Assembly: GCF_001078055.1 (NCBI RefSeq)
Contig: NZ_CP010777.1
Span: forward strand, 2,440,408-2,504,407
DNA: 64,000 nt
Source: Rufibacter radiotolerans
GTDB taxonomy: Bacteria; Bacteroidota; Bacteroidia; Cytophagales; Hymenobacteraceae
Direction of reading: 5' to 3'
The notes under the pieces are model-generated. The model was given only the letters and a program-made list of their open reading frames with translations. It did not search any database and was not told the DNA's origin. Position 1 is the first letter of the stretch. Each line of letters begins with the position of its first letter. Position numbers and translations under genes: made by a program. Of the stretch, positions 49,181-58,582 are shown piece after piece.

Positions 49181-52003
49181 ATGAAAAACTTTTACTTAGT
49201 TCTGTCATTTTTAGGCATAATCCTGTGTTCCTTTGGCAGGATGGAGGCGAGGGCCCAGAATACTCCAAAAACAGAACCACTTACTCTGGTTTTCAAATTA
49301 AAGCCATCTGCGGCGCAGGCCTTGGGAAAAAGCGCGGGAGCCTCTTCCGTGCAACAAGTGGTACAGCGCGTGGCCTCTACGCCGGCAGCCAAGAAATTCC
49401 CGCATGCCGCCCCAATGGCAGAAGCCAAAACGTTAGCAAAAAACGGGGTGGACCTTTCTTTGATCTACCAGTTACGCTACACCCCTGGCCAATCCTTTCT
49501 ACAGATTAAAAAAGACCTGCTGGCCACCGGCCTGGTGGAGTATGTAGAGCCCCTTTACCTCTATGAACCGCTGCATATCCCCAATGACCCCTTGGCAGAT
49601 TCAGTGTCAGGCTCTCAGAACTACTTAAAGATCATCAACGCCTACAGAGCCTGGGATATCTCTAAGGGAGACAGCAACGTGGTTGTTGGAATTCTAGATA
49701 CCGGCGTACGGCTTACCCACGAAGACCTGAGAGGTAACCTTAAATGCAACTACGCAGACCCCATTGACGGAATAGACAATGACGGCGACGGCTACGTGGA
49801 CAACTTCAGGGGCTGGGACATGGCCGATGGCGACAACGACCCTACCGCCGACGCCAATGGACACGGCACCTTCGTTACGGGCTTCTCCTCTGCGCAGGCC
49901 AACAATGGCATAGGCATTACCGGGGTGGGCTACAATTGCAAATTCTTACCAATTAAGGTTTTCTCCTCTCAGTCTAACGGCCCTTTTAGGGGATATGATG
50001 CCATTGTCTACGCCGCCGACCATGGCGTAAAGGTGATTAACTTATCCTGGGGCGCTGCTGGCAACTATTCTGCCTATGAGCAGGATGTGATCAACTACGC
50101 AGCCATTAACCGAGATGTGGTCATAGTTGCCGCCGCAGGCAACACCAACGCTGAGTTGGATTTTTACCCGGCCTCTTATCAAAATGTATTATCGGTGGCT
50201 GCTTTGGATAAATATGATGTAAAAGGCAGTTCCCATACCTTCAGCTATGCCATTGACCTAGGGGCCTTGGGCGTAGACGCCTTTTCTACCCAAAATGCCA
50301 GCGACTCCCGTTACAGTTCAGCCTCCGGTTCTTCTTTTGCATCCCCAATAGTAGCGGGTGCGGCGGCTTTGGTGCGTAGCCGGTTCCCTACCTTAACAGC
50401 CCTTCAGGTGGCCGAACGGATCAGGGTCACCGCCGATGAAATTTATACCATCCCCGGCAACGCCCCCTACTATGAAAAACTAGGCAAAGGCCGTTTGAAC
50501 GTGTACCGCGCCCTGGCAGAAAACACGACCAAAGCTGCCCGGATTACTGCCGTCAACCTGGTCAATAACGGAGCACTCCTGCCCGGCGAGGAGGTACAAC
50601 TTACGGGCTCCTGCACCAATTATCTACAACCTTTATCTGCGCTCACGGTTACTATTTCCTCTACCAGCCCCTATATCCAGGTACTGCAGGACCGGGCCAC
50701 CCTGGGCGCTATGGCTACGCTGGCCAGCTCTAGTAACCAGGCCACTCCTTTCAAAATTAAGATTGCCGCCAATACGCCTTCCAATACCACCATAGATCTG
50801 CGTTTTAGTTTTGCAGACGGCGCGTACACAGATTTCCAATATGTGAAACTGGTGCTCAACCCTAGCTTCCTGACCACAGATGTGAATGATCTGGTAGCCT
50901 CTGTCATGAGCACGGGGAACATTGGGTATAATGGATTGAACTACAGCCAGGGGAAAGGGGTAACTTACCGGGGCAGTTCGCCTCTGCTGGCAGAGGGCGG
51001 GTTACTGATAGGGTACTCCCCTACCTATGTGTCTGATAACATCAGAAACGAAAAAGGCGGCACCGACAAAGACTTTTATTCCGTCTCCACCCTTTTCCGG
51101 CAGGTAAACTCTCCCTACGCCGATTTCCATGCCTCCAACGTGATGGAAGATTCCCTCACCGTTACCAAAAACAAAAGCCTGAAAATCCAGCAGAATGTCT
51201 TCGCCTGGAAAGACAACCCTAACCGGGGGTATGTGATGCTGGAGTATATTCTGACCAACCGTACCACTGAGCCTATTGAGAATGCCTACGCCGGCTTCTT
51301 TACAGATTGGGACCTTCTGGCCGCATCTAAAAACGTGGTGGAATGGGACAACCAGTTACGACTGGGCTTTATCAGGCATATCACAGATACCACCCTCTGG
51401 ACTGGCATTCAATTATTAAGTGAGGGCACCCCCGGGTTTTATGCGCTAGAGAATTCTTCTGCCACCCCGGGAACCATTAACATGGGAGATGGCTTCTCGG
51501 CGCAGGAAAAATACCTGGCCATGTCTGGGGGAGTGCAACGGGAAAAAGCCGGCTTTGACACGGGCAAAGACGTCTCCCTACTCGTTTCCAGCCCCATTAA
51601 ATCATTACCGCCCAATGAACATGACACCGTGGCCTTTGCCATAGTGGCTGGCAACACCCGCGCCGAAATCTCCCAGAGCGCCGCAGCGGCCCTCCGGAAG
51701 TACCAGCAACTGCAAACAGCCCGTACTGTCACCTCCAGCCCGGGTCTTCTGCCTGCCGACGCCGTCAGCCTTTACCCCAACCCTACGCAGGGACAGGTAA
51801 CGGTCTCCTTGCCGGCGGCCATGCAACAGACTACGGTAACGGTGCAACTGGTGAACGCCAGAGGCGAGATCGCCTGGCAAGGTCCGTACTCCCGCACCGA
51901 TAAACCCAGCCTTGATTTCTCGCATCTGGCATCTGGTATCTACTACCTGCGCTTAACCTCTGCTGCCGGAACTGTGACGAAGAAGCTGATGCTCTCAAAA
52001 TAA
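49181..52003 (+). CDS. Subtilisin-like (S8) serine peptidase with T9SS sorting domain
   Basis: 940 residues: a signal peptide (cleavage near EARAQ), an inhibitor-like prodomain (about 30-130), and the S8 catalytic domain with Asp173 (GILDTGVRLTHEDL), His228 (NGHGTFVTG) and Ser385 (SGSSFASPIVAGAA). A large beta-rich region (about 450-850) of unknown role follows, then a T9SS type A C-terminal domain (SLYPNPTQGQVTVSL, LVNARGEIAW, LASGIYYLRL, KKLMLSK). It is probably exported to the surface by type IX secretion to degrade protein. It is transcribed alone, convergent with aconitase. Confidence 0.95.
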   Translation: MKNFYLVLSFLGIILCSFGRMEARAQNTPKTEPLTLVFKLKPSAAQALGKSAGASSVQQVVQRVASTPAAKKFPHAAPMAEAKTLAKNGVDLSLIYQLRYTPGQSFLQIKKDLLATGLVEYVEPLYLYEPLHIPNDPLADSVSGSQNYLKIINAYRAWDISKGDSNVVVGILDTGVRLTHEDLRGNLKCNYADPIDGIDNDGDGYVDNFRGWDMADGDNDPTADANGHGTFVTGFSSAQANNGIGITGVGYNCKFLPIKVFSSQSNGPFRGYDAIVYAADHGVKVINLSWGAAGNYSAYEQDVINYAAINRDVVIVAAAGNTNAELDFYPASYQNVLSVAALDKYDVKGSSHTFSYAIDLGALGVDAFSTQNASDSRYSSASGSSFASPIVAGAAALVRSRFPTLTALQVAERIRVTADEIYTIPGNAPYYEKLGKGRLNVYRALAENTTKAARITAVNLVNNGALLPGEEVQLTGSCTNYLQPLSALTVTISSTSPYIQVLQDRATLGAMATLASSSNQATPFKIKIAANTPSNTTIDLRFSFADGAYTDFQYVKLVLNPSFLTTDVNDLVASVMSTGNIGYNGLNYSQGKGVTYRGSSPLLAEGGLLIGYSPTYVSDNIRNEKGGTDKDFYSVSTLFRQVNSPYADFHASNVMEDSLTVTKNKSLKIQQNVFAWKDNPNRGYVMLEYILTNRTTEPIENAYAGFFTDWDLLAASKNVVEWDNQLRLGFIRHITDTTLWTGIQLLSEGTPGFYALENSSATPGTINMGDGFSAQEKYLAMSGGVQREKAGFDTGKDVSLLVSSPIKSLPPNEHDTVAFAIVAGNTRAEISQSAAAALRKYQQLQTARTVTSSPGLLPADAVSLYPNPTQGQVTVSLPAAMQQTTVTVQLVNARGEIAWQGPYSRTDKPSLDFSHLASGIYYLRLTSAAGTVTKKLMLSK

Positions 52004-52004
52004 A

Positions 52005-52051
52005 ACTTCTGTTTTAGGGCCGTTTTAGTAAAACGGCCCTAAAACAGAAGT
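52005..52051. repeat. Dispersed palindrome copy 21: perfect 22-bp arms
   Basis: ACTTCTGTTTTAGGGCCGTTTT (52005-52026), loop AGT, and its perfect complement (52030-52051). It begins 2 bp after the subtilase stop codon. The outer bases are unique to this copy. Confidence 0.96.
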
Positions 52052-52055
52052 GAAT

Positions 52056-52097
52056 AAAAAAAGGAAAGGCGGCCTATGGGCCGCCTTTCCTTTTTTT
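52056..52097. terminator. Bidirectional terminator between subtilase and aconitase
   Basis: Seven A, GGAAAGGCGGCC, loop TATG, and the perfect complement ending in seven T (19-bp stem). It is separate from the adjacent palindrome, so this 3' region carries both kinds of hairpin. Confidence 0.95.
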
Positions 52098-52114
52098 ATG
52101 CGTTGCCTGATGAA

Positions 52115-54388
52115 TTAGGCATTCTGCTGCAGACGAATCAAGTTAAGGGCAGAGCCGGCTTTAAACCACTCAATCTGACCTTGGTTGTAGGTATGGTTGG
52201 CCTCAAAGGTGTAAGTAGAACCGTCTTTATGCGTTAACTTAACTTTCAAAGGAACGCCCGGAGTGAAGCTGGTTAAACCAAGGATGTCAATTACATCCTC
52301 TTCCTCAATGCGGTCATAATCTTCCTTGTTAGCGAAGGTTAAGGCCAGCATGCCTTGCTTCTTGAGGTTGGTCTCGTGAATACGGGCGAAGGATTTCACC
52401 AATACCACTTTCACGCCTAAGTGACGGGGCTCCATGGCCGCGTGCTCACGGGAAGAGCCTTCTCCGTAGTTCTCGTCTCCTACTACCACAGACCCAAGAC
52501 CGGCGGCTTTATAGGTACGGGCTACCTGAGGCACTTCCTCGTATCCGCTGCCGCGGGTGAGTTGATTTTTCACCTTGTTGGCTTCGCCGTTGAAGGCGTT
52601 GATAGCACCAATCAACATGTTGTTGGAGATATTATCCAAGTGACCACGGTATTTCAACCACGGACCAGCCATAGAGATATGGTCGGTGGTACACTTGCCC
52701 TGGGCTTTGATCAACAGTTTCAACCCGGTCATGTCTTGTCCGTCCCAGGCCTTGAACGGCTCCAGCAACTCCAGACGGTCTGAGTTAGGATCTACCACAA
52801 TGTTCACGGCACTTGGGTCAGCAGCTGGGGCTACGTAACCAGCGTCTTCCACGGCGAAACCGTTTACCGGCAATTCAATACCCATGGGCTCATCCAATTT
52901 CACCTGCTCACCGTTTTTGTTGGTAAGGGTGTCGGTGAGCGGGTTAAAGGTAAGGTCACCGGCAATAGCGAAGGCGGTCACAATCTCAGGAGAGGCCACA
53001 AATGCGTGGGTGTTTGGGTTACCGTCGTTCCGCTTCGCGAAGTTACGGTTGAACGAGGTGATGATGGAGTTTTTGCGCTTAGGATCGTCGGTGTGACGGG
53101 CCCACTGGCCAATGCAAGGTCCACAGGCGTTAGCCAGCACAACCCCGCCAATCTCTGCGAAGGTATCAAGTAAGCCGTCACGCTCAGTGGTGAAACGTAC
53201 TACCTCAGAACCTGGGGTAATGGTGTATTCTGCGTTTACCGCCAGCCCTTTAACAGTGGCTTGCTTGGCCACGGAGGCCGCGCGGGTAATGTCTTCATAA
53301 GAAGAGTTGGTGCAAGAACCAATCAAACCAACTTCCAATTTGGCTGGCCAGTTGTGCTCACGCACGGCAGCGGCAAACTGAGAGATAGGCCATGCGGCGT
53401 CTGGGGTGAACGGACCGTTCACGTGTGGCTCCAGGGTGCTCAGGTCAATTTCTATCAGTTGGTCATAGAAAGAAGCCGGGTCAGCGTATACCTCGTCATC
53501 GGCACGCAGGTGCTGGGCTACCTGATCGGCGGCCTCGGCAATCTCAGCGCGCTCCGTACCTACCAGGTATTCTTTCATTTTCTGGTCATAGGCGAACACT
53601 GAAGTTGTAGCTCCAATCTCGGCACCCATGTTACAGATGGTGGCTTTACCGGTACAAGACAGGTTGTTGGCACCTTCGCCAAAATATTCTACAATGGCTC
53701 CAGTACCGCCTTTAACGGTTAAAATACCGGCCACTTTCAGGATTACGTCTTTGGCAGAGGTCCAACCGCTTAACTTACCGGTCAGTTTCACACCAATCAC
53801 TTTCGGAAATTTCAGTTCCCAGGCCATACCGGCCATTACGTCAACGGCATCGGCACCGCCCACGCCAATCGCGATCATGCCCAGACCACCTGCGTTAGGC
53901 GTGTGGGAGTCAGTCCCGATCATCATTCCGCCCGGGAAGGCATAGTTCTCCAGTACTACCTGGTGAATGATACCTGCGCCTGGTTTCCAGAAGCCAAGAC
54001 CATATTTGTTAGACACCGAGGCCAGGAAATCATACACCTCTTTGTTTTCGGTGTTCGCTTCGGCCAAATCCTGGTCAGCGCCTACGCGCGCCTGGATAAG
54101 GTGATCACAGTGTACCGTTGAAGGAACAGCAGCCGTGGCGCGGCCCGCCTGCATGAACTGCAACAAAGCCATCTGGGCGGTGGCATCCTGCATGGCCACG
54201 CGGTCTGGCGCGAAATCTACGTAAGACTTACCCCGCTCATAGCCTTGCGTAGCCGCACCGTTATATAAGTGAGCGTAAAGAATTTTCTCTGTCTGAGTTA
54301 AAGGACGGCCTACTGCCGTACGTGCCGCTGCAATCCGGTCGCCCAGTTGCGCATACACTGCCTTGATCATTTCTACATCAAATGCCAT
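52115..54388 (-). CDS. acnA: Aconitate hydratase
   Basis: 757 residues, the length of the mitochondrial-type aconitase found in Bacteroidota. It has the [4Fe-4S] ligands Cys in [10 protein letters not shown] and two Cys in [10 protein letters not shown], plus [24 protein letters not shown] and the C-terminal swivel domain signature [15 protein letters not shown]. It isomerises citrate to isocitrate in the TCA cycle. It is divergent from the TlpA-like gene, with a good minus-strand promoter in between. Confidence 0.96.
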   Translation of the reverse strand: MAFDVEMIKAVYAQLGDRIAAARTAVGRPLTQTEKILYAHLYNGAATQGYERGKSYVDFAPDRVAMQDATAQMALLQFMQAGRATAAVPSTVHCDHLIQARVGADQDLAEANTENKEVYDFLASVSNKYGLGFWKPGAGIIHQVVLENYAFPGGMMIGTDSHTPNAGGLGMIAIGVGGADAVDVMAGMAWELKFPKVIGVKLTGKLSGWTSAKDVILKVAGILTVKGGTGAIVEYFGEGANNLSCTGKATICNMGAEIGATTSVFAYDQKMKEYLVGTERAEIAEAADQVAQHLRADDEVYADPASFYDQLIEIDLSTLEPHVNGPFTPDAAWPISQFAAAVREHNWPAKLEVGLIGSCTNSSYEDITRAASVAKQATVKGLAVNAEYTITPGSEVVRFTTERDGLLDTFAEIGGVVLANACGPCIGQWARHTDDPKRKNSIITSFNRNFAKRNDGNPNTHAFVASPEIVTAFAIAGDLTFNPLTDTLTNKNGEQVKLDEPMGIELPVNGFAVEDAGYVAPAADPSAVNIVVDPNSDRLELLEPFKAWDGQDMTGLKLLIKAQGKCTTDHISMAGPWLKYRGHLDNISNNMLIGAINAFNGEANKVKNQLTRGSGYEEVPQVARTYKAAGLGSVVVGDENYGEGSSREHAAMEPRHLGVKVVLVKSFARIHETNLKKQGMLALTFANKEDYDRIEEEDVIDILGLTSFTPGVPLKVKLTHKDGSTYTFEANHTYNQGQIEWFKAGSALNLIRLQQNA

Positions 54389-54431
54389 AGATCTGCGTTG
54401 TATTATTTTAGTTCTTGCTTAACGTCGCGCA

Positions 54432-54463
54432 CAAAAGTCGCAAACAAAACACTTCTACACAAA
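54432..54463 (-). promoter_or_regulatory. Candidate aconitase promoter
   Basis: On the minus strand: TTTG (54463-54460), a 20-bp spacer, then GACTTTTG (54439-54432), one mismatch from TAnnTTTG. It is 43 bp upstream of the acnA start. Confidence 0.55.
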
Positions 54464-54502
54464 CTTTTAAATGAACAGCTTCCGTAAAGGTTTTTAGTGG
54501 CC

Positions 54503-54536
54503 TTTGCCACTTATTCCACCCGGAGCCGTAGATTTG
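54503..54536 (+). promoter_or_regulatory. Promoter abutting the TlpA-like start codon
   Basis: TTTG (54503-54506), a 22-bp spacer and TAGATTTG (54529-54536), a full -7 match. The ATG begins at 54541, where transcription would be expected to start, so the mRNA may be leaderless. Confidence 0.55.
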
Positions 54537-54540
54537 CAGC

Positions 54541-55788
54541 ATGAACAAGAAATCGTTTTTTAAATATTCCTTTTTCACGCTTTTAGCGGCGGCCATGGGC
54601 CTGCAGGGCTGTTCTTCTCCTTCTACCTCAAGTGAGTTAAAGACAGGCCCTTGGCGCGGTACCATTATGGTGAACGGCCAGGAAATGCCTTTTAACTTTA
54701 CCGTTTCTGAGGAAGGCGGAAAGCAGGTAGCTCATCTTCTTAACGGAGAAGAGAGAATTTTGATTGATGAAATTTCATACGTCCAGGATAGCGTGCGCCT
54801 GCAGATGCATATTTTTGACGCGGCCCTCATTGCCAAAGCAGATGCCAATAAGCTTACCGGCCGCTGGGACCGCAAAGACGTGGCCGAGCCGTACAGCCTG
54901 CCTTTCTCGGCGGAGCATGGGAAAACGAGTCGTTTTTCTGAAAACCCCGCCAAACCAACCCTCAACGTGAACGGTAAGTGGGAAGTAACCTTCACTGAAG
55001 AAGACGGCCAGACCTATCCTTCCATTGGTGAGTTTGTGCAGAAAGGCAATGCCCTTACCGGTACCTTCCTGACCACCACCGGCGACTACCGCTATCTGCA
55101 GGGCCAGGTTTCTGGCAATGAACTGAAGCTTTCAACCTTTGACGGGGCCCACGCCTATCTCTTCACGGCCAATGGCGGGCCGGACAGCACCTTGACCGGA
55201 CACTTCTACTCCGGCAAAGCCGGCCATGAAACCTGGACCGCAAAACGCAACCCAGACTTTAAACTGGCCTCCGCCGACACGCTCACCCACCTGAAGCCGG
55301 GTTATGACCGCTTAGACTTTTCTTTCCCAGACCTGAGCGGCAAGAAAGTCTCCCTCACAGATCCAAAATTCAAAGGCAAGGTGGTGGTGGCGCAGATCTT
55401 CGGGTCCTGGTGCCCTAACTGTATGGATGAGACCGCATTTATGGCCCCCTGGTACGCCAAAAACAAAAGCCGCGGCGTGGAAGTGGTTGGTCTGGGCTAT
55501 GAAGTGAGCCCGGATTATGAAAAGGCTAAAACTCGCATTGAAAAGATGCGCGACCGGATGAAGGTAGACTACACCTTGCTGGTGGCCGGCACCAAAGACA
55601 AGGAACTGGTGGCAAAATCTTTACCGGCCCTCAACCACGTACTCTCCTTCCCTACCACTATCATTATTGACAAGCAAGGCAAGGTACGCAAGATCCACAC
55701 GGGCTTCTCGGGCCCCGGCACCGGCAAATACTATGAGGAGTTTGTGCAGGACTTCAATAAAACCATTGACGCCCTATTGGCCGAATAG
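54541..55788 (+). CDS. TlpA-like thioredoxin-fold lipoprotein
   Basis: 415 residues. The lipobox LQGC predicts a lipidated Cys24. An N-terminal beta-rich region (about 35-240) contains two similar lipocalin-like units (GPWRGTIMVNG..., GKWEVTFTEEDG...). The C-terminal TlpA/AhpC-type thioredoxin domain (about 258-415) has the redox motif SWCPNC (Cys291, Cys294) and the cis-Pro loop FPTTIIIDKQG. It is probably a periplasm-facing thiol reductant or cytochrome-maturation helper. Bacteroidota have many such paralogues, so the exact client is unknown. It is divergent from acnA. Confidence 0.9.
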   Translation: MNKKSFFKYSFFTLLAAAMGLQGCSSPSTSSELKTGPWRGTIMVNGQEMPFNFTVSEEGGKQVAHLLNGEERILIDEISYVQDSVRLQMHIFDAALIAKADANKLTGRWDRKDVAEPYSLPFSAEHGKTSRFSENPAKPTLNVNGKWEVTFTEEDGQTYPSIGEFVQKGNALTGTFLTTTGDYRYLQGQVSGNELKLSTFDGAHAYLFTANGGPDSTLTGHFYSGKAGHETWTAKRNPDFKLASADTLTHLKPGYDRLDFSFPDLSGKKVSLTDPKFKGKVVVAQIFGSWCPNCMDETAFMAPWYAKNKSRGVEVVGLGYEVSPDYEKAKTRIEKMRDRMKVDYTLLVAGTKDKELVAKSLPALNHVLSFPTTIIIDKQGKVRKIHTGFSGPGTGKYYEEFVQDFNKTIDALLAE

Positions 55789-55810
55789 AGAACAAATCAA
55801 GCAATTTCAA

Positions 55811-55853
55811 GCAGCGGCGCGGTTCTCTCAAAGAGCCGCGCCGCTGCTGTTTT
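55811..55853 (+). terminator. Terminator after TlpA-like gene
   Basis: GCAGCGGCGCGG pairs with CCGCGCCGCTGC (12 bp, GC-rich), followed by TGTTTT. Palindrome copy 22 begins in its T-run. Confidence 0.88.
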
Positions 55854-55884
55854 GGGCCTGTTTTCTGGAAAACAGGCCCAAAAC
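55849..55884. repeat. Dispersed palindrome copy 22 (consensus copy)
   Basis: GTTTTGGGCCTGTTTT, loop CTGG, AAAACAGGCCCAAAAC: perfect 16-bp arms matching the family consensus. It lies between convergent genes. Confidence 0.95.
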
Positions 55885-55927
55885 GTAAACGTCTCTTATT
55901 TTAACGGAGGCATACCTTTATTGAGTG

Positions 55928-58462
55928 TTACCTTATTCTGCTTAGGTTGTGGGTTTCCCTCCTAAAAAACCATACCTTGAGCAAGTCAGCGGTGATGATA
56001 TAGGCCAGCACAATCAATATCATGGCCCCCAGATTGACCAGCGGCAAAGGCACCAGTCCCAGGCTTCCAGCGAAGGGTAGATACGGGAGGCCCAGCGTGA
56101 GGACCAGCCCCACCAGGCTTAAGAGGGTCAAGTACTTGCCAGGGCGGCTTCTAAAGAAATTCTTGTAGGTCCTGATGATGAACAGGATAAACAGCTCCGT
56201 AAGAATAGACTCAATAAACCACCCAGTCTGGAAAGCGCCTTCCGTAGATTTCAGCAGGTACAGGAGCGTGACAAACGTTACCACGTCAAACAGCGAGCTG
56301 TGCAGCCCGAAGACCACCATGTAGTCCCTGATCAGTTTCAGGTCCCACTTTCCTGGCTTTACTATCTGCTCCTGGTCCACGTTGTCTGCCGTAATAGAGA
56401 TATAGGGAATGTCTGTGATAAAATTAGTGAGGATGATCTGCTTGGGCAGCATGGGCAGGAACGGGAGAAACAGCGAAGCCACCGCCACGCTCAGCATGTT
56501 GCCAAACGTGCAGCCCGTAGAGATGAAGATGTATTTGAGGGTATTGGCAAAGGTGATGCGGCCCTCCTTGATGCCGTCTACCAACACCGACAGGTTATTC
56601 TCCAGCAACACAAAATCTGCGGCCTCCTTGGTGATATCGGCTGCGTTGCTCACCGAGATGCCCACATCTGCGGCGTTGATGGCCGACACGTCATTGATGC
56701 CATCGCCCAGGTATGCCACCGTGTAGGATTTGCGCAGGGCCAGAATGATGCGCTCTTTCTGGTGCGGCTCCACCTCCGCGAAGATGTGGGTCTTAGCCGC
56801 CTTGTGTTCCAGAGCCTCCGGGCTGATGTTCAACAGTTCTGGGCCGGTCACAATTTTGGGGTGCGCAATGCCCATTCCCAGCCCAATGGAGCGGGCAATG
56901 TTTTTATTATCGCCGGTGATAATCTTGAGGTCTACATACAGCTTTTTAAGGTTCAGAATGGTTTCCACAATACCGGCTTTCATGGGGTCTTTGAGCAACA
57001 CAAACCCCACAAAGGTCATCTCCGTCTCCGCTTCCTTGGTCACGGCTTCCGCTGGAATGTTTTTATAGCACAGGGCAATGGCTCGCAGGCCGTCTTCGCC
57101 GTATTTCTCAAACTGTTTTTGTACCTGCTCCAGGTGCGGCGCAAAGGGCTCCACCTGGTGGTCATTCAACCGGATGGTGGTGCAAATAGCGACAATCTGA
57201 GGATAGGCGCCTTTACTGATCAATAGTTTTTCCTGGCCGGTGTCAACGGCAATGCTCAACCGCTTCCGTATGAAATCATACGGGATCTCTCCTATCTTCT
57301 GGGGCAGCGCAGTGGCTGGCATGGACATTTTCTTGAGCGCCTCATCTATGGGGTTGGAATACCCCGTCTCAAAGGAAGCGTTCCAGAAGGCCAGCGTTTT
57401 CACGTAGTCGCTTTCCTGGCCAGTGCTGTCTACCAGGCGCTCCACGGAGATGGTGCCTTCGGTCACGGTGCCGGTCTTGTCCGCGCACAGCAGGTTTACT
57501 TCCCCCAGGTTCTGGATGGAGGCCAGCTTCTTCACAATCACGTTGCGCTCCAGCATGCGCTTGGCGCCCGCGCTCATGGCAATGGTGGTGATGGCGGGTA
57601 ACAGTTCCGGGGCCATTCCCACGGCCAGCGCCAGGGCAAACAGCGCCGATTCTACCACGCTTTTATGGTTAAGTAAATTGACCACCAGAATGACTAGCGA
57701 CAGCACCAGCGTGATCTTCATCAGGAAATAGCCAAAATCCCTGATGCCTTTCTCAAAGGTACTTTCACTGATGGTAGCCCCGCTTTTGACAATTGTCCCG
57801 AACAGGGTATTGGTACCGGTGTTTACTACCAGCGCCTTGCCCGTGCCGCTCACAATACTGGTTCCCTGCCAGAGGCAGTTGCGTCTTTCTGCCAATGGGG
57901 TTTGCTCTTCTTTTCTGCCGGTTTCCTTGCGCACCGGAAAAGACTCTCCGGTCAGGCTGGCCTCATTGGCATGTAGTTCATTGGCTTCCACTAGCAGGCA
58001 ATCGGCGGGAATGAGGTCACCGGCGTTAAACAGGATCACATCACCGGGTACAATCTGAGTAGAGAGCACTTCCTTTGCTATGCCGTTTCTTAAAACGGTA
58101 CTCTGCAAGGCAATCATGGACTGTAGCCTTTCCACTACCTTGCCGGCCTTTCGTTCCTGGAAGAAACTTAGCGTACTGGAGGAAAGGACAATCAGCAGAA
58201 TAATGAACACGTCTGAGGTATCGCCCAGAAAGGCAGACAGAACCACGGCGCCTAATAATAGCAGAATGATGGGGCTCCGGAACTGATTGATAAAAAGAAG
58301 CAAATCCTTTTGGAGGGCGGGTTTCCGTTTAATCGCTACCCCTGCCTTTTGTAAACGCTGCAAGGCTTCTTGCTCTGTTAACCCGGTGCCGGAACTCTGG
58401 AGCTGGCCAAACCAATACGGAGGCTCAAATTGCCAGAAGGTGCTTTGGGTGGTCAGGTCCAT
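55928..58462 (-). CDS. mgtA: Mg2+-importing P-type ATPase MgtA
   Basis: An 844-residue P-type ATPase of class IIIB: TGES (171-174), APELLP (284-289), phosphorylation site CADKTGT with Asp328, YLGDGINDVSAI hinge and about ten membrane helices, several in the C-terminal 170 residues (LILTNFITDIPYISITADN, GWFIESILTELFILFIIRT). This matches the Mg2+ transporters MgtA/MgtB. It imports Mg2+ into the cytoplasm when external Mg2+ is low. A hairpin lies in the 120-bp gap upstream; no known Mg2+ riboswitch is recognised. Confidence 0.93.
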   Translation of the reverse strand: MDLTTQSTFWQFEPPYWFGQLQSSGTGLTEQEALQRLQKAGVAIKRKPALQKDLLLFINQFRSPIILLLLGAVVLSAFLGDTSDVFIILLIVLSSSTLSFFQERKAGKVVERLQSMIALQSTVLRNGIAKEVLSTQIVPGDVILFNAGDLIPADCLLVEANELHANEASLTGESFPVRKETGRKEEQTPLAERRNCLWQGTSIVSGTGKALVVNTGTNTLFGTIVKSGATISESTFEKGIRDFGYFLMKITLVLSLVILVVNLLNHKSVVESALFALALAVGMAPELLPAITTIAMSAGAKRMLERNVIVKKLASIQNLGEVNLLCADKTGTVTEGTISVERLVDSTGQESDYVKTLAFWNASFETGYSNPIDEALKKMSMPATALPQKIGEIPYDFIRKRLSIAVDTGQEKLLISKGAYPQIVAICTTIRLNDHQVEPFAPHLEQVQKQFEKYGEDGLRAIALCYKNIPAEAVTKEAETEMTFVGFVLLKDPMKAGIVETILNLKKLYVDLKIITGDNKNIARSIGLGMGIAHPKIVTGPELLNISPEALEHKAAKTHIFAEVEPHQKERIILALRKSYTVAYLGDGINDVSAINAADVGISVSNAADITKEAADFVLLENNLSVLVDGIKEGRITFANTLKYIFISTGCTFGNMLSVAVASLFLPFLPMLPKQIILTNFITDIPYISITADNVDQEQIVKPGKWDLKLIRDYMVVFGLHSSLFDVVTFVTLLYLLKSTEGAFQTGWFIESILTELFILFIIRTYKNFFRSRPGKYLTLLSLVGLVLTLGLPYLPFAGSLGLVPLPLVNLGAMILIVLAYIITADLLKVWFFRRETHNLSRIR

Positions 58463-58501
58463 GGGTGCAATCCCTTTTACAAGCGTTCTATAGCTATAAA
58501 C

Positions 58502-58547
58502 GTGGTAGCAGCCCCAAAGGCGACGCTCCTGCGCTTTATTCTACCAC
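58502..58547 (-). promoter_or_regulatory. Hairpin in the gap upstream of mgtA
   Basis: On the minus strand GTGGTAG and CTACCAC close a 32-base GC-rich interior that can pair further. It lies about 40 bp upstream of the mgtA start, between the ABC exporter stop and mgtA. It may be a leader structure or just a terminator remnant. Confidence 0.35.
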
Positions 58548-58582
58548 TTTTCGCGTACCTCCAGCTTCAGCGAGAAACCGGG

